Positions 56,605-64,000 of a DNA stretch of 64,000 nt are shown here, in pieces. How positions within the stretch are numbered: the first letter of the stretch is position 1; the number at the start of each line of letters is the position of its first letter. This DNA is from Aeromicrobium sp. Root236. Its GTDB lineage: Bacteria > Actinomycetota > Actinomycetes > Propionibacteriales > Nocardioidaceae. Location: contig NZ_LMIS01000001.1 in assembly GCF_001428805.1 (NCBI RefSeq), positions 1,662,976 to 1,726,975 on the forward strand, given 5' to 3'. Below the pieces are notes generated by a model that was not told the origin of the DNA, searched no databases, and saw only the letters and a list, made by a program, of their open reading frames with translations. The translations under genes and the position numbers were made by a program.

Positions 56605-59289
56605 TCAGCGCTGGTCGCCGCCACGCAGCAGGGCGGCCAGGGGCATGCGACCGACCCGGTCCGCCTCGGCGCGAGCGATCAGCGCCGCCGTCCCGACGAG
56701 GACGACGACGGTCGCCGCCGTCCACCACGGGACGACCAGTCCTGGTGCCGAGGACTGGCCGGTGACCAGCTCGAGCGAGAGCGAGCCGAACATCATGAGG
56801 GTCGAGCAGACGCCCACGACCAGTCCGGCGACGGCGCCGACGAGGACCGGGCTGACCAGCTCGCCGAGCAGCACGCGCCGTATGCCGGGCCGGCCCAGAC
56901 CGAGCGACCGGAGGCGTCCCAACGACTCCGCCCGCGCGGGCGCCTCCGCAGCGGCTGCCAGGGCGACCCCCAGGACCGCGAACATGAGCAGGAGGACCGC
57001 CGACGCGATGGCGAGGTGGACGAGCCCGGACGCCAGCGGGGCCGAGCGACGGCTGTCGACGACATCGGTGAGCACCTCCACGGTGCCCGTCGACCGAGTC
57101 ACCGCCTTCAGCGCGGCCGGGGCACCAGGCCCGACGGCCCAGACCGTGCCGGGATCGGCCACCACACCCGCGGCCTCGAACGCTGCCCGGTCGACGACCA
57201 GCACGGGATCCGTCGAGTCCCCGACCTGTGGGGCGACGCCGACCACCGAGAGCGGGACCGGCGTGTCCTCCCACCGGACCTGGAGGTCCTCACGGAGGTC
57301 GCGGTCGCCGCCGAGGAGCAGGGCCGGGACCCGGTCGCCGGACTTCTGCCGTAGCCGGGCGAGCTGTGGAGCATCGGGCAGGGGGCTGGCCGCCAGCACG
57401 CGCTGGTACGCCTTGGCGTCGACGATCACCAGTCGCACGGTCGCGGCGCTCGACCCGGACGCGACGCCGAATCCCTCGACGACCCGGGCAGCGGCGGCGG
57501 CCCGCACCCCTGACCTGGCCGAGACCTTGGCGGCGGTCGCTGCGACGGCTCGGTCCGGGGCGGTGTGCCACACGGCGTCGCCCCCGACCGACTGCAGAGC
57601 CCCCGCCGCCTGGCCGTGCTGCTCCGTCGCCACGAGCGCGACGGCCGTGGTGAGCTGGGCGACGGTGACCGCCACGACGAGCAGAGGCAGCGCGCGGCCG
57701 GCCGACCGCGAGGTCCGAGCCGCCACGACGAGTGGCACGGCGCCGAGCACGCGACGCGCTCGCGCCAGCACCAGCCGGCTCGCCGATGGCAGCACGCGTA
57801 CGAGCAGGAGCCCACCGACGACCGCGGCCCAGGTCGGCGCGGACGAGGCGGTCAGGTCGCCGTCCCCCACCACCCCACGCTGGCGCAGCGCGACGTACGT
57901 CATGACGGCCACCGCCAGCACGACACCTTCGACGAGGAGGCGCCGCATGCGCCGGGCCCGGTCCAGCGCCTGCCGCGCCGAGCGGTTGGCCGGCACCCTC
58001 CGGTCGTCCGCTGCGCGCGCTGCGCGCACGGTCGCGAGAACCGGACCGGCAAGCGTCGCCACGACCAGGACCGGCAACGACCAGCGCCAGCCGACGTCAC
58101 CCACGACCAGCCAGGTGACGAGGGTCCCGAGCGCCGCGCCGAGAAGCGCCACGACGACCGACTCGGCGACCAGCTCGGTGAAGATGCCCAGCAACGAGGC
58201 GCCCCGTTCGCGCATCAGCACGAGCGACCCCGACCGGCGACGCACCAAGAGGTCAGCCGCCAGGACCAGCACCAGGGCGACGCCCGCGAGCAGCCCGACG
58301 ATGAGCACCGTCGCCTGGCCCTGTGCGGCGGACACCCTCGCGCGGCTGTCCATCAGGATCCGGTCGAGCAGGCTGTCCCACGAGACGTTGCCGCTGCCCC
58401 GGGACGCGGACGTCTTCAACGCGACGATCTCCCGCATCAACCGTTGCGTCTGCTTCCAACGGACCTGCGAGGGTCGTGGGCTGAAGACCACGCGGGTGGT
58501 CAGGTCGTCGAACGGCAGGGCCAGCTGGAAGTCCGGCAACGAGTCCGCCGAGACGATCGCCGCGGCGGAGACGCTCGTCATCTGGTCCGAACGCGCGATC
58601 GTCGGATGCAACAGCTCCGGCACCGCCGCCCACACGTGGTCGTCAGGGTCGCCCGCGACGAACACCCCGCTGATCACGATCGTGGCCGTGCGGTGCTGCT
58701 CGTCCTCGGCCTCCACCCGGTCCCCGACCTCGAGACCCAGCGTCCGAGCTGCTTGCCGCGGCAACGCCACCTGCACCGGCCACGGGTCCGTCTTCACCGC
58801 GACCTCGGCGTCAGCCTTGGCAGCCGGGACGGACGGCTTGGGTGGTCCGCCGGAGACGTAGGTGACCTTGGGCGGGTCGCCCGGTGCGGTCAGGTAGGCC
58901 AGCCGGAGGTAGCGTCCCGGGCCAGCGTCCAGCAGGTGCATCGAGGGGGACGTCAGGCTGGTCACGCCGGGGCGTACGACGTCGGCGAGCCCGGTCGGCA
59001 TGGTGTCCTGCGCGCTCCTCGCGGCCTCGCGCAGCTCGGCAGCCGCCTTCGGGTCGCGGATCCGTTGACCTTCGTCGTACGGGCGGGCCACGGTCGCCAC
59101 GACCGCGCCCTGCAGGCCGGCCTCGCGTACGTCGGCGGCGATCGCCCGGTCCGACGTACGTTCGGTCAGTGGCGCCACCGCCGCCGTGAGCATCGTCGCG
59201 AGCGTGACGACGAGGCCGATCAGCAGCAGCAGACCGAGGTGCGCCCGCGCCCGGCCGACGATGCTCGGCCGATGCCATCGCGGCATCAT
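56605..59289 (-). CDS. FtsX/MacB-type ABC transporter permease 2
   Basis: The 894-residue protein has an N-terminal membrane helix (about residues 14-34), a large extracytoplasmic domain and a central helix cluster. A second extracytoplasmic domain and three to four C-terminal helices form an FtsX domain (ESLGRLRSLGLGRPGIRRVL). Such double-FtsX permeases work with MacB-like ATPases to expel lipids or peptides or to pull on envelope proteins. The ATG at 59289 overlaps the stop of permease 1 (ATGA). A longer frame upstream lies within that gene. Confidence 0.85.
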   Translation of the reverse strand: MMPRWHRPSIVGRARAHLGLLLLIGLVVTLATMLTAAVAPLTERTSDRAIAADVREAGLQGAVVATVARPYDEGQRIRDPKAAAELREAARSAQDTMPTGLADVVRPGVTSLTSPSMHLLDAGPGRYLRLAYLTAPGDPPKVTYVSGGPPKPSVPAAKADAEVAVKTDPWPVQVALPRQAARTLGLEVGDRVEAEDEQHRTATIVISGVFVAGDPDDHVWAAVPELLHPTIARSDQMTSVSAAAIVSADSLPDFQLALPFDDLTTRVVFSPRPSQVRWKQTQRLMREIVALKTSASRGSGNVSWDSLLDRILMDSRARVSAAQGQATVLIVGLLAGVALVLVLAADLLVRRRSGSLVLMRERGASLLGIFTELVAESVVVALLGAALGTLVTWLVVGDVGWRWSLPVLVVATLAGPVLATVRAARAADDRRVPANRSARQALDRARRMRRLLVEGVVLAVAVMTYVALRQRGVVGDGDLTASSAPTWAAVVGGLLLVRVLPSASRLVLARARRVLGAVPLVVAARTSRSAGRALPLLVVAVTVAQLTTAVALVATEQHGQAAGALQSVGGDAVWHTAPDRAVAATAAKVSARSGVRAAAAARVVEGFGVASGSSAATVRLVIVDAKAYQRVLAASPLPDAPQLARLRQKSGDRVPALLLGGDRDLREDLQVRWEDTPVPLSVVGVAPQVGDSTDPVLVVDRAAFEAAGVVADPGTVWAVGPGAPAALKAVTRSTGTVEVLTDVVDSRRSAPLASGLVHLAIASAVLLLMFAVLGVALAAAAEAPARAESLGRLRSLGLGRPGIRRVLLGELVSPVLVGAVAGLVVGVCSTLMMFGSLSLELVTGQSSAPGLVVPWWTAATVVVLVGTAALIARAEADRVGRMPLAALLRGGDQR

Positions 59290-62200
59290 GAGTCCGCCCC
59301 CCTCAGCTGCTCCGGGCCGGACCGCCGGACGATGACGAACGTGATGACCGTGGCGATGAGGAGGCAGCTCACCACAGCTGCCGCCACGACCGCCGACTCG
59401 CGACCCCATGGCCAGACCAGCACGGCCCCAGGCACCGGCGCCACGCCGATGTCGGAGCGGACCAGGCTCGACCCGAGCGCCAGCGACGCCACGACTCCGA
59501 CGGCGACACCGGTCATCAGCACGAGGCCGAGGAGGATGCCGTGCTCGGCGAGCACCAGTCGCGTCACCTGGCGTCGGCTGAGACCGAGTGCCCGGAGCCG
59601 GGCCACCTCGGCAGACCGCGCCGGCCGGTCGGCACCGACGACCAGCGCCGCGCCCGCGAGTAGCAGCAGACCGGCCGCGACCACGAGCAGGACCAGCGCC
59701 GCGGGCACCATCGCGCGCAGTGGACCGCGCTCCAGCTGGTGCGCCACGGCCGTACGGGTCGTGACCTCGCCGAGGTCGAGGCTGCCCAGGTCACGAGCCG
59801 TCTGCGGGCCCGGGTCCGCCACCCACCACGCGTCCACGACGGGCTCGAGGTGGCCCAGCCCGATGAGGATGCGCGACAACGTGTCGGCGTCGGCCAGCAC
59901 CGCCACGCGTCCGGGCGCCGACGGCACCGTCGGGACGACCGCGACGATCTTGAGCGGCACCGGGACCCCTTCGACCGTCGCGCTGATCGTGCCGCCCACC
60001 TTGGTCCCGACGACGTCGGCCAGCCGCTCGGACACGGCGACGGGCAGCGCGGTCGGGCGCTTGAAGCCGGTCACCAGCACGTCACCGGTGGCGTACAGGA
60101 GGTATCCGAGGTCGAGGTCCGCAGTGGTCCGCACGGTCGTCGAGCGCGCCGTCGACGTGACCTCGACCGCGGACCCCTTGACCGGGGTGTCCGGTGCGCC
60201 GAGCGTCTCCACGTGCCAGTCCGGCGTACGCCCAGCACCCTTGACCGAGAGCGCGACCGAGACCGTGGCGGTGCCGGACGTGGTGCCGCCGGCCAGTGTC
60301 AGCTTGGCCGCCACCAGGTGCGATCCCTTGAGGTCACCCGTCCCCTCGAGCCGGTGCGGGCGCCCGTCGAACGGTACGGCGTCGGCGCTCACCGAGCGAC
60401 GGAATCCCGAGGCGTCCTGCACCAGCAGGGTCGGGGTCACGTCGATCGGCACGCCCTCCGGTGCCGATCCCTTGATCGTGATGCCCGCCGAGGTCAGCGC
60501 GAGCCCGCCGACGGGCGGTCCCGGCGCCAGCAGGTGGCCCACGGCCGCCCACGTACGTCCGTGGTCGAGCCGGCCACGCAGGAGGTCGCCGGCCCGGCGG
60601 GAGTCGGCCGCCACCAGCACGGGGGCCGAGTCGCCCTCGCCGGAGCCGACGTACTGCCCGAGGGCGATGGGCCGGTCGATCACGGCTGAGGTCGTCAGCC
60701 CGTGGGTCGTTGTGGCGATCGCCGCCGCTTCCCGGTCCGATGCCGGCGTCGACAGCACGAACGCCAGGTCGGTGCCGACGCGGAGCGCTGCCTGGTCGTC
60801 CTGCGACCGTTCCCAGGTCGTCTGCACCGCCAGCCCGAACGTCGCGGAGGCGGTGGCCATGGCGAGCAGCGCGAGCGCGGCACCGCCGAACGGACGGCGG
60901 GCCGCCTGGCTCGTAGCGAGCGGCAGCACGAGCGCGGTCGACCGGCCGGCGACCCAGGCGAGCCCGCCCAGGAGCACCGGTGCGAAGCGCACCGCCACCA
61001 GCGTCACCGCCACGACCCCGACCACCGGCGCCACGATGAGGGTGACGTCGTCGGTGGTGGCCGTGGGCGGTTGTGAGTGCAGCTGCCACCACGCGGCGAC
61101 CGCCACGACGACGAGCAGGATGTCCACGCCGGAACGAGCGGTCCGCGCCACGCGGGACGCGGGTCTGGCGGAGCCCACCAAGGGGACGACCAGCGCCAGG
61201 GCGAGCAGGAGAGCGCTGGCGACCTCCGCCAGCACGAGGCCGAACGTGACCGTCGGGCCCTGGCTGAGCCCGGCCGCCGCCATGGCCGGCAGGTGGGTGA
61301 CGGCCGAGTGCGCCAGCGCGGCGGCGGGCACCGCGACGACCGTCGCCGCAGCGGCGATGAGCAGGACCTCGGTCAGCGCCGCGGCGGCCAGCTGGTCCCG
61401 CCCGAGACCCAGGCCGGCCAGCAGGGCACGCTCGCTCTCGCGCACGCTGCCGAGCAGCCGGCCGGCCAGGAGCAGGGCGGTGAGGGCCATGACGGTGCCC
61501 AGCAGCAGCACGACGAGCAGCGTCGAGCGGGTCGCCGCCTGCTGCGCGTGGATCCGGCTCAGCGTCTGCGGCAGGTCCGACGCCACCCGGCTGATGTCCA
61601 CCCGATCGACCACCTGCGACGAGAGCAGGCCGTCCGCCGATCGCACGGCCCCGACCGCCGCGTTCATCGAGCCGTCCGTCGCACGTGCCAGCGTCGGTTG
61701 GCCGGTCACCTGCATCGCGTCGACGGTCGAGCCGGTCGCCAGGAACGTCGCCTCGTCGACGACGAACGGGCCGTACGTCGGCGACAGCCTGGGCAGCGAG
61801 CCGTCGGTGTACGCGCCGTCGTACCCGCTCCCGGCCAGCGGGTCGCGTTCCCAGGCGGATCGCGACGTGGCCCGGAAGATCCCGACCACGACCAGCGTGA
61901 CCTCTCGCTGGACCGGCCGGATGCCGACCTCCTTGCCCAAGGTGATCCGGTCGCCGAGGTCGAGGTGGAGCCGGCTGGCTGCGGCCGCGGGCACCACCGT
62001 CTCGCGGGCACCGTCGGGCCAGTGCCCGGGGGTCAGGGCTGCGCGCCGGGGCAACGAGGTGGTCGTCGCGAGGTAGGCCAGACGCTGCCCGCCCTCGAGT
62101 CGCCGCATCCGCGAGGTGGCACTGGTCGTGAAGCTCGGCCGCAGTGGCTTGAGCGCGTCGCGGATCACCGTCGTTGCGTCATCCCGCACACCGGCCTCGT

Positions 62201-62408
62201 CGGACGCCTTCACGCCACCGATGAACGCCGTCACCGCGGTCTCCTGGGGCGACGTCTCGCGTACGCCTGCGGTGAACGCCCGGTCCTGGGTCGGGCCGAT
62301 CAGCAATGCACCGACCCCGAGCAGGGTCGTGCCAAGGGTCACGAGCGCGACGATGCCCGCGAGCAGTCGCCGCTGGGCCACGGTGCGCCGGCGTACGAGC
62401 GTCAGCAC
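59286..62408 (-). CDS. FtsX/MacB-type ABC transporter permease 1
   Basis: The 1040-residue protein has the same layout as permease 2: an N-terminal helix (about residues 12-38), two extracytoplasmic domains, a middle group of helices and a C-terminal FtsX domain (AEVARLRALGLSRRQVTRLV). The two are paralogs and may form the heterodimeric membrane part of one exporter. The GTG at 62408 lies 19 bases after the ATPase gene. Confidence 0.85.
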   Translation of the reverse strand: MLTLVRRRTVAQRRLLAGIVALVTLGTTLLGVGALLIGPTQDRAFTAGVRETSPQETAVTAFIGGVKASDEAGVRDDATTVIRDALKPLRPSFTTSATSRMRRLEGGQRLAYLATTTSLPRRAALTPGHWPDGARETVVPAAAASRLHLDLGDRITLGKEVGIRPVQREVTLVVVGIFRATSRSAWERDPLAGSGYDGAYTDGSLPRLSPTYGPFVVDEATFLATGSTVDAMQVTGQPTLARATDGSMNAAVGAVRSADGLLSSQVVDRVDISRVASDLPQTLSRIHAQQAATRSTLLVVLLLGTVMALTALLLAGRLLGSVRESERALLAGLGLGRDQLAAAALTEVLLIAAAATVVAVPAAALAHSAVTHLPAMAAAGLSQGPTVTFGLVLAEVASALLLALALVVPLVGSARPASRVARTARSGVDILLVVVAVAAWWQLHSQPPTATTDDVTLIVAPVVGVVAVTLVAVRFAPVLLGGLAWVAGRSTALVLPLATSQAARRPFGGAALALLAMATASATFGLAVQTTWERSQDDQAALRVGTDLAFVLSTPASDREAAAIATTTHGLTTSAVIDRPIALGQYVGSGEGDSAPVLVAADSRRAGDLLRGRLDHGRTWAAVGHLLAPGPPVGGLALTSAGITIKGSAPEGVPIDVTPTLLVQDASGFRRSVSADAVPFDGRPHRLEGTGDLKGSHLVAAKLTLAGGTTSGTATVSVALSVKGAGRTPDWHVETLGAPDTPVKGSAVEVTSTARSTTVRTTADLDLGYLLYATGDVLVTGFKRPTALPVAVSERLADVVGTKVGGTISATVEGVPVPLKIVAVVPTVPSAPGRVAVLADADTLSRILIGLGHLEPVVDAWWVADPGPQTARDLGSLDLGEVTTRTAVAHQLERGPLRAMVPAALVLLVVAAGLLLLAGAALVVGADRPARSAEVARLRALGLSRRQVTRLVLAEHGILLGLVLMTGVAVGVVASLALGSSLVRSDIGVAPVPGAVLVWPWGRESAVVAAAVVSCLLIATVITFVIVRRSGPEQLRGADS

Positions 62409-62427
62409 AGTGCGCTGGTCCGAGCGG

Positions 62428-63102
62428 TCATGTGAGCCGGCCGTCGGAGATCGTGAGCACGCGGTCGGCGAGCGCCATCATCACCGGGTCGTGCGTCGAG
62501 ACGACGGCCGTGACCCCCTCGGACTCGACCAGCCCGCGCAACAAGCCCATCACGCCCAGGCCGGTCTCGGCATCGAGCTGACCGGTCGGCTCGTCGGCGA
62601 TGAGCAGGCGAGGCGACCCGGCCAGCGAGCGGGCGATCGCCACACGTTGCTGCTGGCCACCTGACAGCTCGGAGGGCCTTTGGTCGGCGTGCTCGCGCAG
62701 GCCCACCAGGTCGAGCAGGAGCGCGACTCGCTTCTCGCGCTCGACGGCGGGCGTACGACGGAGGCGCAGCGGCACCCCCACGTTCTCGCCGGCGGTCAGC
62801 GCGGGCACGAGTCCGAAGGTCTGGAACACGTACGAGATCGAGTCGCGGCGCAGCTGGCTCAGGCCCTCGTCGTCGAGCCCGGTGACCTCGGTGCCGTCGA
62901 CGCGGACCGTGCCGCTGTCGGGCTGGTCGAGACCGCCCAGCAGGTTGAGGAGCGTCGTCTTGCCGGATCCCGAGCGGCCGACCAGCGCCACCATCTCGCC
63001 CGGCGCGACGTCGAACGACACGTCCGTCAGCGCGTGAACCGTGCCGGGACCGCTCCCGTACGTGCGCGTGAGACCACGCGCGACGATCATCGGCTCGCTC
63101 AC
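62428..63102 (-). CDS. MacB/LolD-type ABC transporter ATPase
   Basis: The 224-residue ATPase has Walker A GRSGSGKT (about residues 42-49), signature LSGGQQQR and Walker [13 protein letters not shown]. The TGQLD rather than TSALD ending marks the LolD/MacB group. The GTG overlaps the stop of the upstream ATPase (GTGA). Confidence 0.93.
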   Translation of the reverse strand: MSEPMIVARGLTRTYGSGPGTVHALTDVSFDVAPGEMVALVGRSGSGKTTLLNLLGGLDQPDSGTVRVDGTEVTGLDDEGLSQLRRDSISYVFQTFGLVPALTAGENVGVPLRLRRTPAVEREKRVALLLDLVGLREHADQRPSELSGGQQQRVAIARSLAGSPRLLIADEPTGQLDAETGLGVMGLLRGLVESEGVTAVVSTHDPVMMALADRVLTISDGRLT

Positions 63103-64000
63103 CCGGCGTCCCCGTCCGACCGGATCTCGACGTGGTCCTGCTCGAGCGCGAGCCGGACCCGCCGCGTCAGGGCCAGCGCCTCGCGGAACTCACGTGGCAC
63201 CTGCACCCGGCCGGCGCGGTCCATGACGGCGTACTCCTCGCCCACCGCGTGCGCGCCGGCTGCCAGGTCGTCGTGGCTGCGCAGCACCTCGCTGCTCGTA
63301 CGCCCGTCGCGGATCGCGACGGTGCGGGCGACCTGCCCGCTGACCGCGGAGTCGTGCGTGACGATCACGATCGTGGCGCCGAGGTCGCGGTTCGCGGTCC
63401 GGAGGGCCGCGAAAACCTCCTGCGCCGTCTCGCTGTCGAGCTCACCGGTGGGCTCGTCGGCGAGCAGCACCCGGGGCTCGTTGGCGAGCGCCACGCAGAT
63501 CGCGACCCGTTGCTGCTCACCGCCCGACATCTGGTCGGGCCGGCGATCGGCGCAGTGTGCGACGCCCACCGCCTCGAGCAGCGCGGCCGTACGCTCCCGG
63601 CGGTCGGCCCGCGACCGGCCGGCGATGCTCATCGGCAGGTCGACGACCTCGCTCGCGGTGAGGTAGGGCACGAGGTTGCGGGACGTCTGCTGGCGCACGA
63701 AGCCGACGACGTTGCGCCGGTAGTGCACCCGCTCGCTGCGCGTCAGCGCGAGGAGGTCGTGCCCCGCAACGCGCGCCCGGCCGGCCGTCGGCGCGTCGAC
63801 TCCTGCCAGGACCTGCAGCAATGTGGACTTGCCGGAGCCGGAGGCGCCGACGATCGCGACCATCTCGCCCTCGTGCACCAGCAGGTCGAGGCCCTGCAGC
63901 GCCTGCACCTCGACGCTCTCGGTCTGGTAGATCCGCACGAGGTTGTCGCACACCACCAGCGCGTCGTGCCCGTACTCCGGTTCTCGCGCGGCCGGCGCAG
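63099..64000 (-). CDS. MacB/LolD-type ABC transporter ATPase, partial at window end
   Basis: The frame stays open to the window edge, so the true start lies outside. It has Walker A GASGSGKS, signature MSGGEQQR and Walker B VLLADEPTGELD. A C-terminal extension of about 50 residues contains a DNA-binding-like PREFREALALTRRVRL segment, unusual for LolD proteins. An internal GTG at 63956 could start a 285-residue form. Having two ATPases with two permeases suggests a heteromeric exporter. Confidence 0.85.
   Translation of the reverse strand, partial: APAAREPEYGHDALVVCDNLVRIYQTESVEVQALQGLDLLVHEGEMVAIVGASGSGKSTLLQVLAGVDAPTAGRARVAGHDLLALTRSERVHYRRNVVGFVRQQTSRNLVPYLTASEVVDLPMSIAGRSRADRRERTAALLEAVGVAHCADRRPDQMSGGEQQRVAICVALANEPRVLLADEPTGELDSETAQEVFAALRTANRDLGATIVIVTHDSAVSGQVARTVAIRDGRTSSEVLRSHDDLAAGAHAVGEEYAVMDRAGRVQVPREFREALALTRRVRLALEQDHVEIRSDGDAG

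Noticed and set aside
57565..62076. A 1503-codon plus-strand frame opposite the FtsX permeases
   Set aside because: The translation is Arg/Thr/Ser-rich with no domain, while the minus strand encodes clear membrane proteins.

Overview
The window is chromosomal DNA of a high-GC actinomycete. Codons are heavily G/C-biased at the third position. A mycothiol-dependent (maleylpyruvate isomerase type) enzyme, an mce lipid-import operon, a SigK/RskA pair, a class 2 PyrD and DUF4190 and LprG-like families all fit the order Propionibacteriales. Gene order is most like Nocardioidaceae (for example Aeromicrobium or Nocardioides). That placement is inference from gene content, not a database match.

Layout. 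1-5.4 kb, minus strand: end of a DinB/maleylpyruvate isomerase-type protein, then a GntR regulator, a hydroxyacid-oxoacid transhydrogenase-like iron alcohol dehydrogenase and an FAD/Fe-S 2-hydroxyacid dehydrogenase, probably one 2-hydroxyglutarate module. 5.4-9 kb: a lipoprotein, a Nudix hydrolase and a coupled acyltransferase-3/cutinase pair. 9-34.6 kb, minus strand: the informational core tRNA-Trp, secE, nusG, rplK, rplA, rplJ, rplL, rpoB, rpoC. Two envelope-lipid blocks interrupt it: three paralogous LprG-like lipoproteins between rplA and rplJ, and an 11-gene mce operon (ATPase, two YrbE permeases, MceA-F, two Mce-associated proteins) between rplL and rpoB. 34.7-41 kb: malic enzyme, adenosine deaminase, three DUF4190 membrane proteins, murB, rpmG, tRNA-Met, tRNA-Thr and pyrD. 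41-47.5 kb: a two-component system, small membrane proteins, an I36-like secreted protein and a sigma factor with a CU044_5270-type partner.

47.5-54 kb is the most interesting part. It holds a SigK/RskA pair, a COG2907-DUF1365-DUF1295 operon and a molybdopterin oxidoreductase-fasciclin lipoprotein operon. All three transcription units carry the same promoter signature, GACC(A/C)ATCC-N16-CGAA(C/T). This resembles the M. tuberculosis sigK locus but lacks the cyclopropane synthase-like gene (ufaA1) that I recall there. 54-64 kb, minus strand: a polar amino acid ABC importer and an FtsX/MacB-type ABC exporter with two permeases and two ATPases, the last running off the window end.

Two regulatory themes recur. 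Operons are packed with 1-4 base start/stop overlaps (ATGA, GTGA, TGATG). Many single genes have a TAnnnT -10 box 6-7 bases before the start codon and no Shine-Dalgarno sequence, which suggests leaderless mRNAs. No CRISPR array, insertion sequence, prophage or replication origin was seen. No frame-broken gene was recognised.
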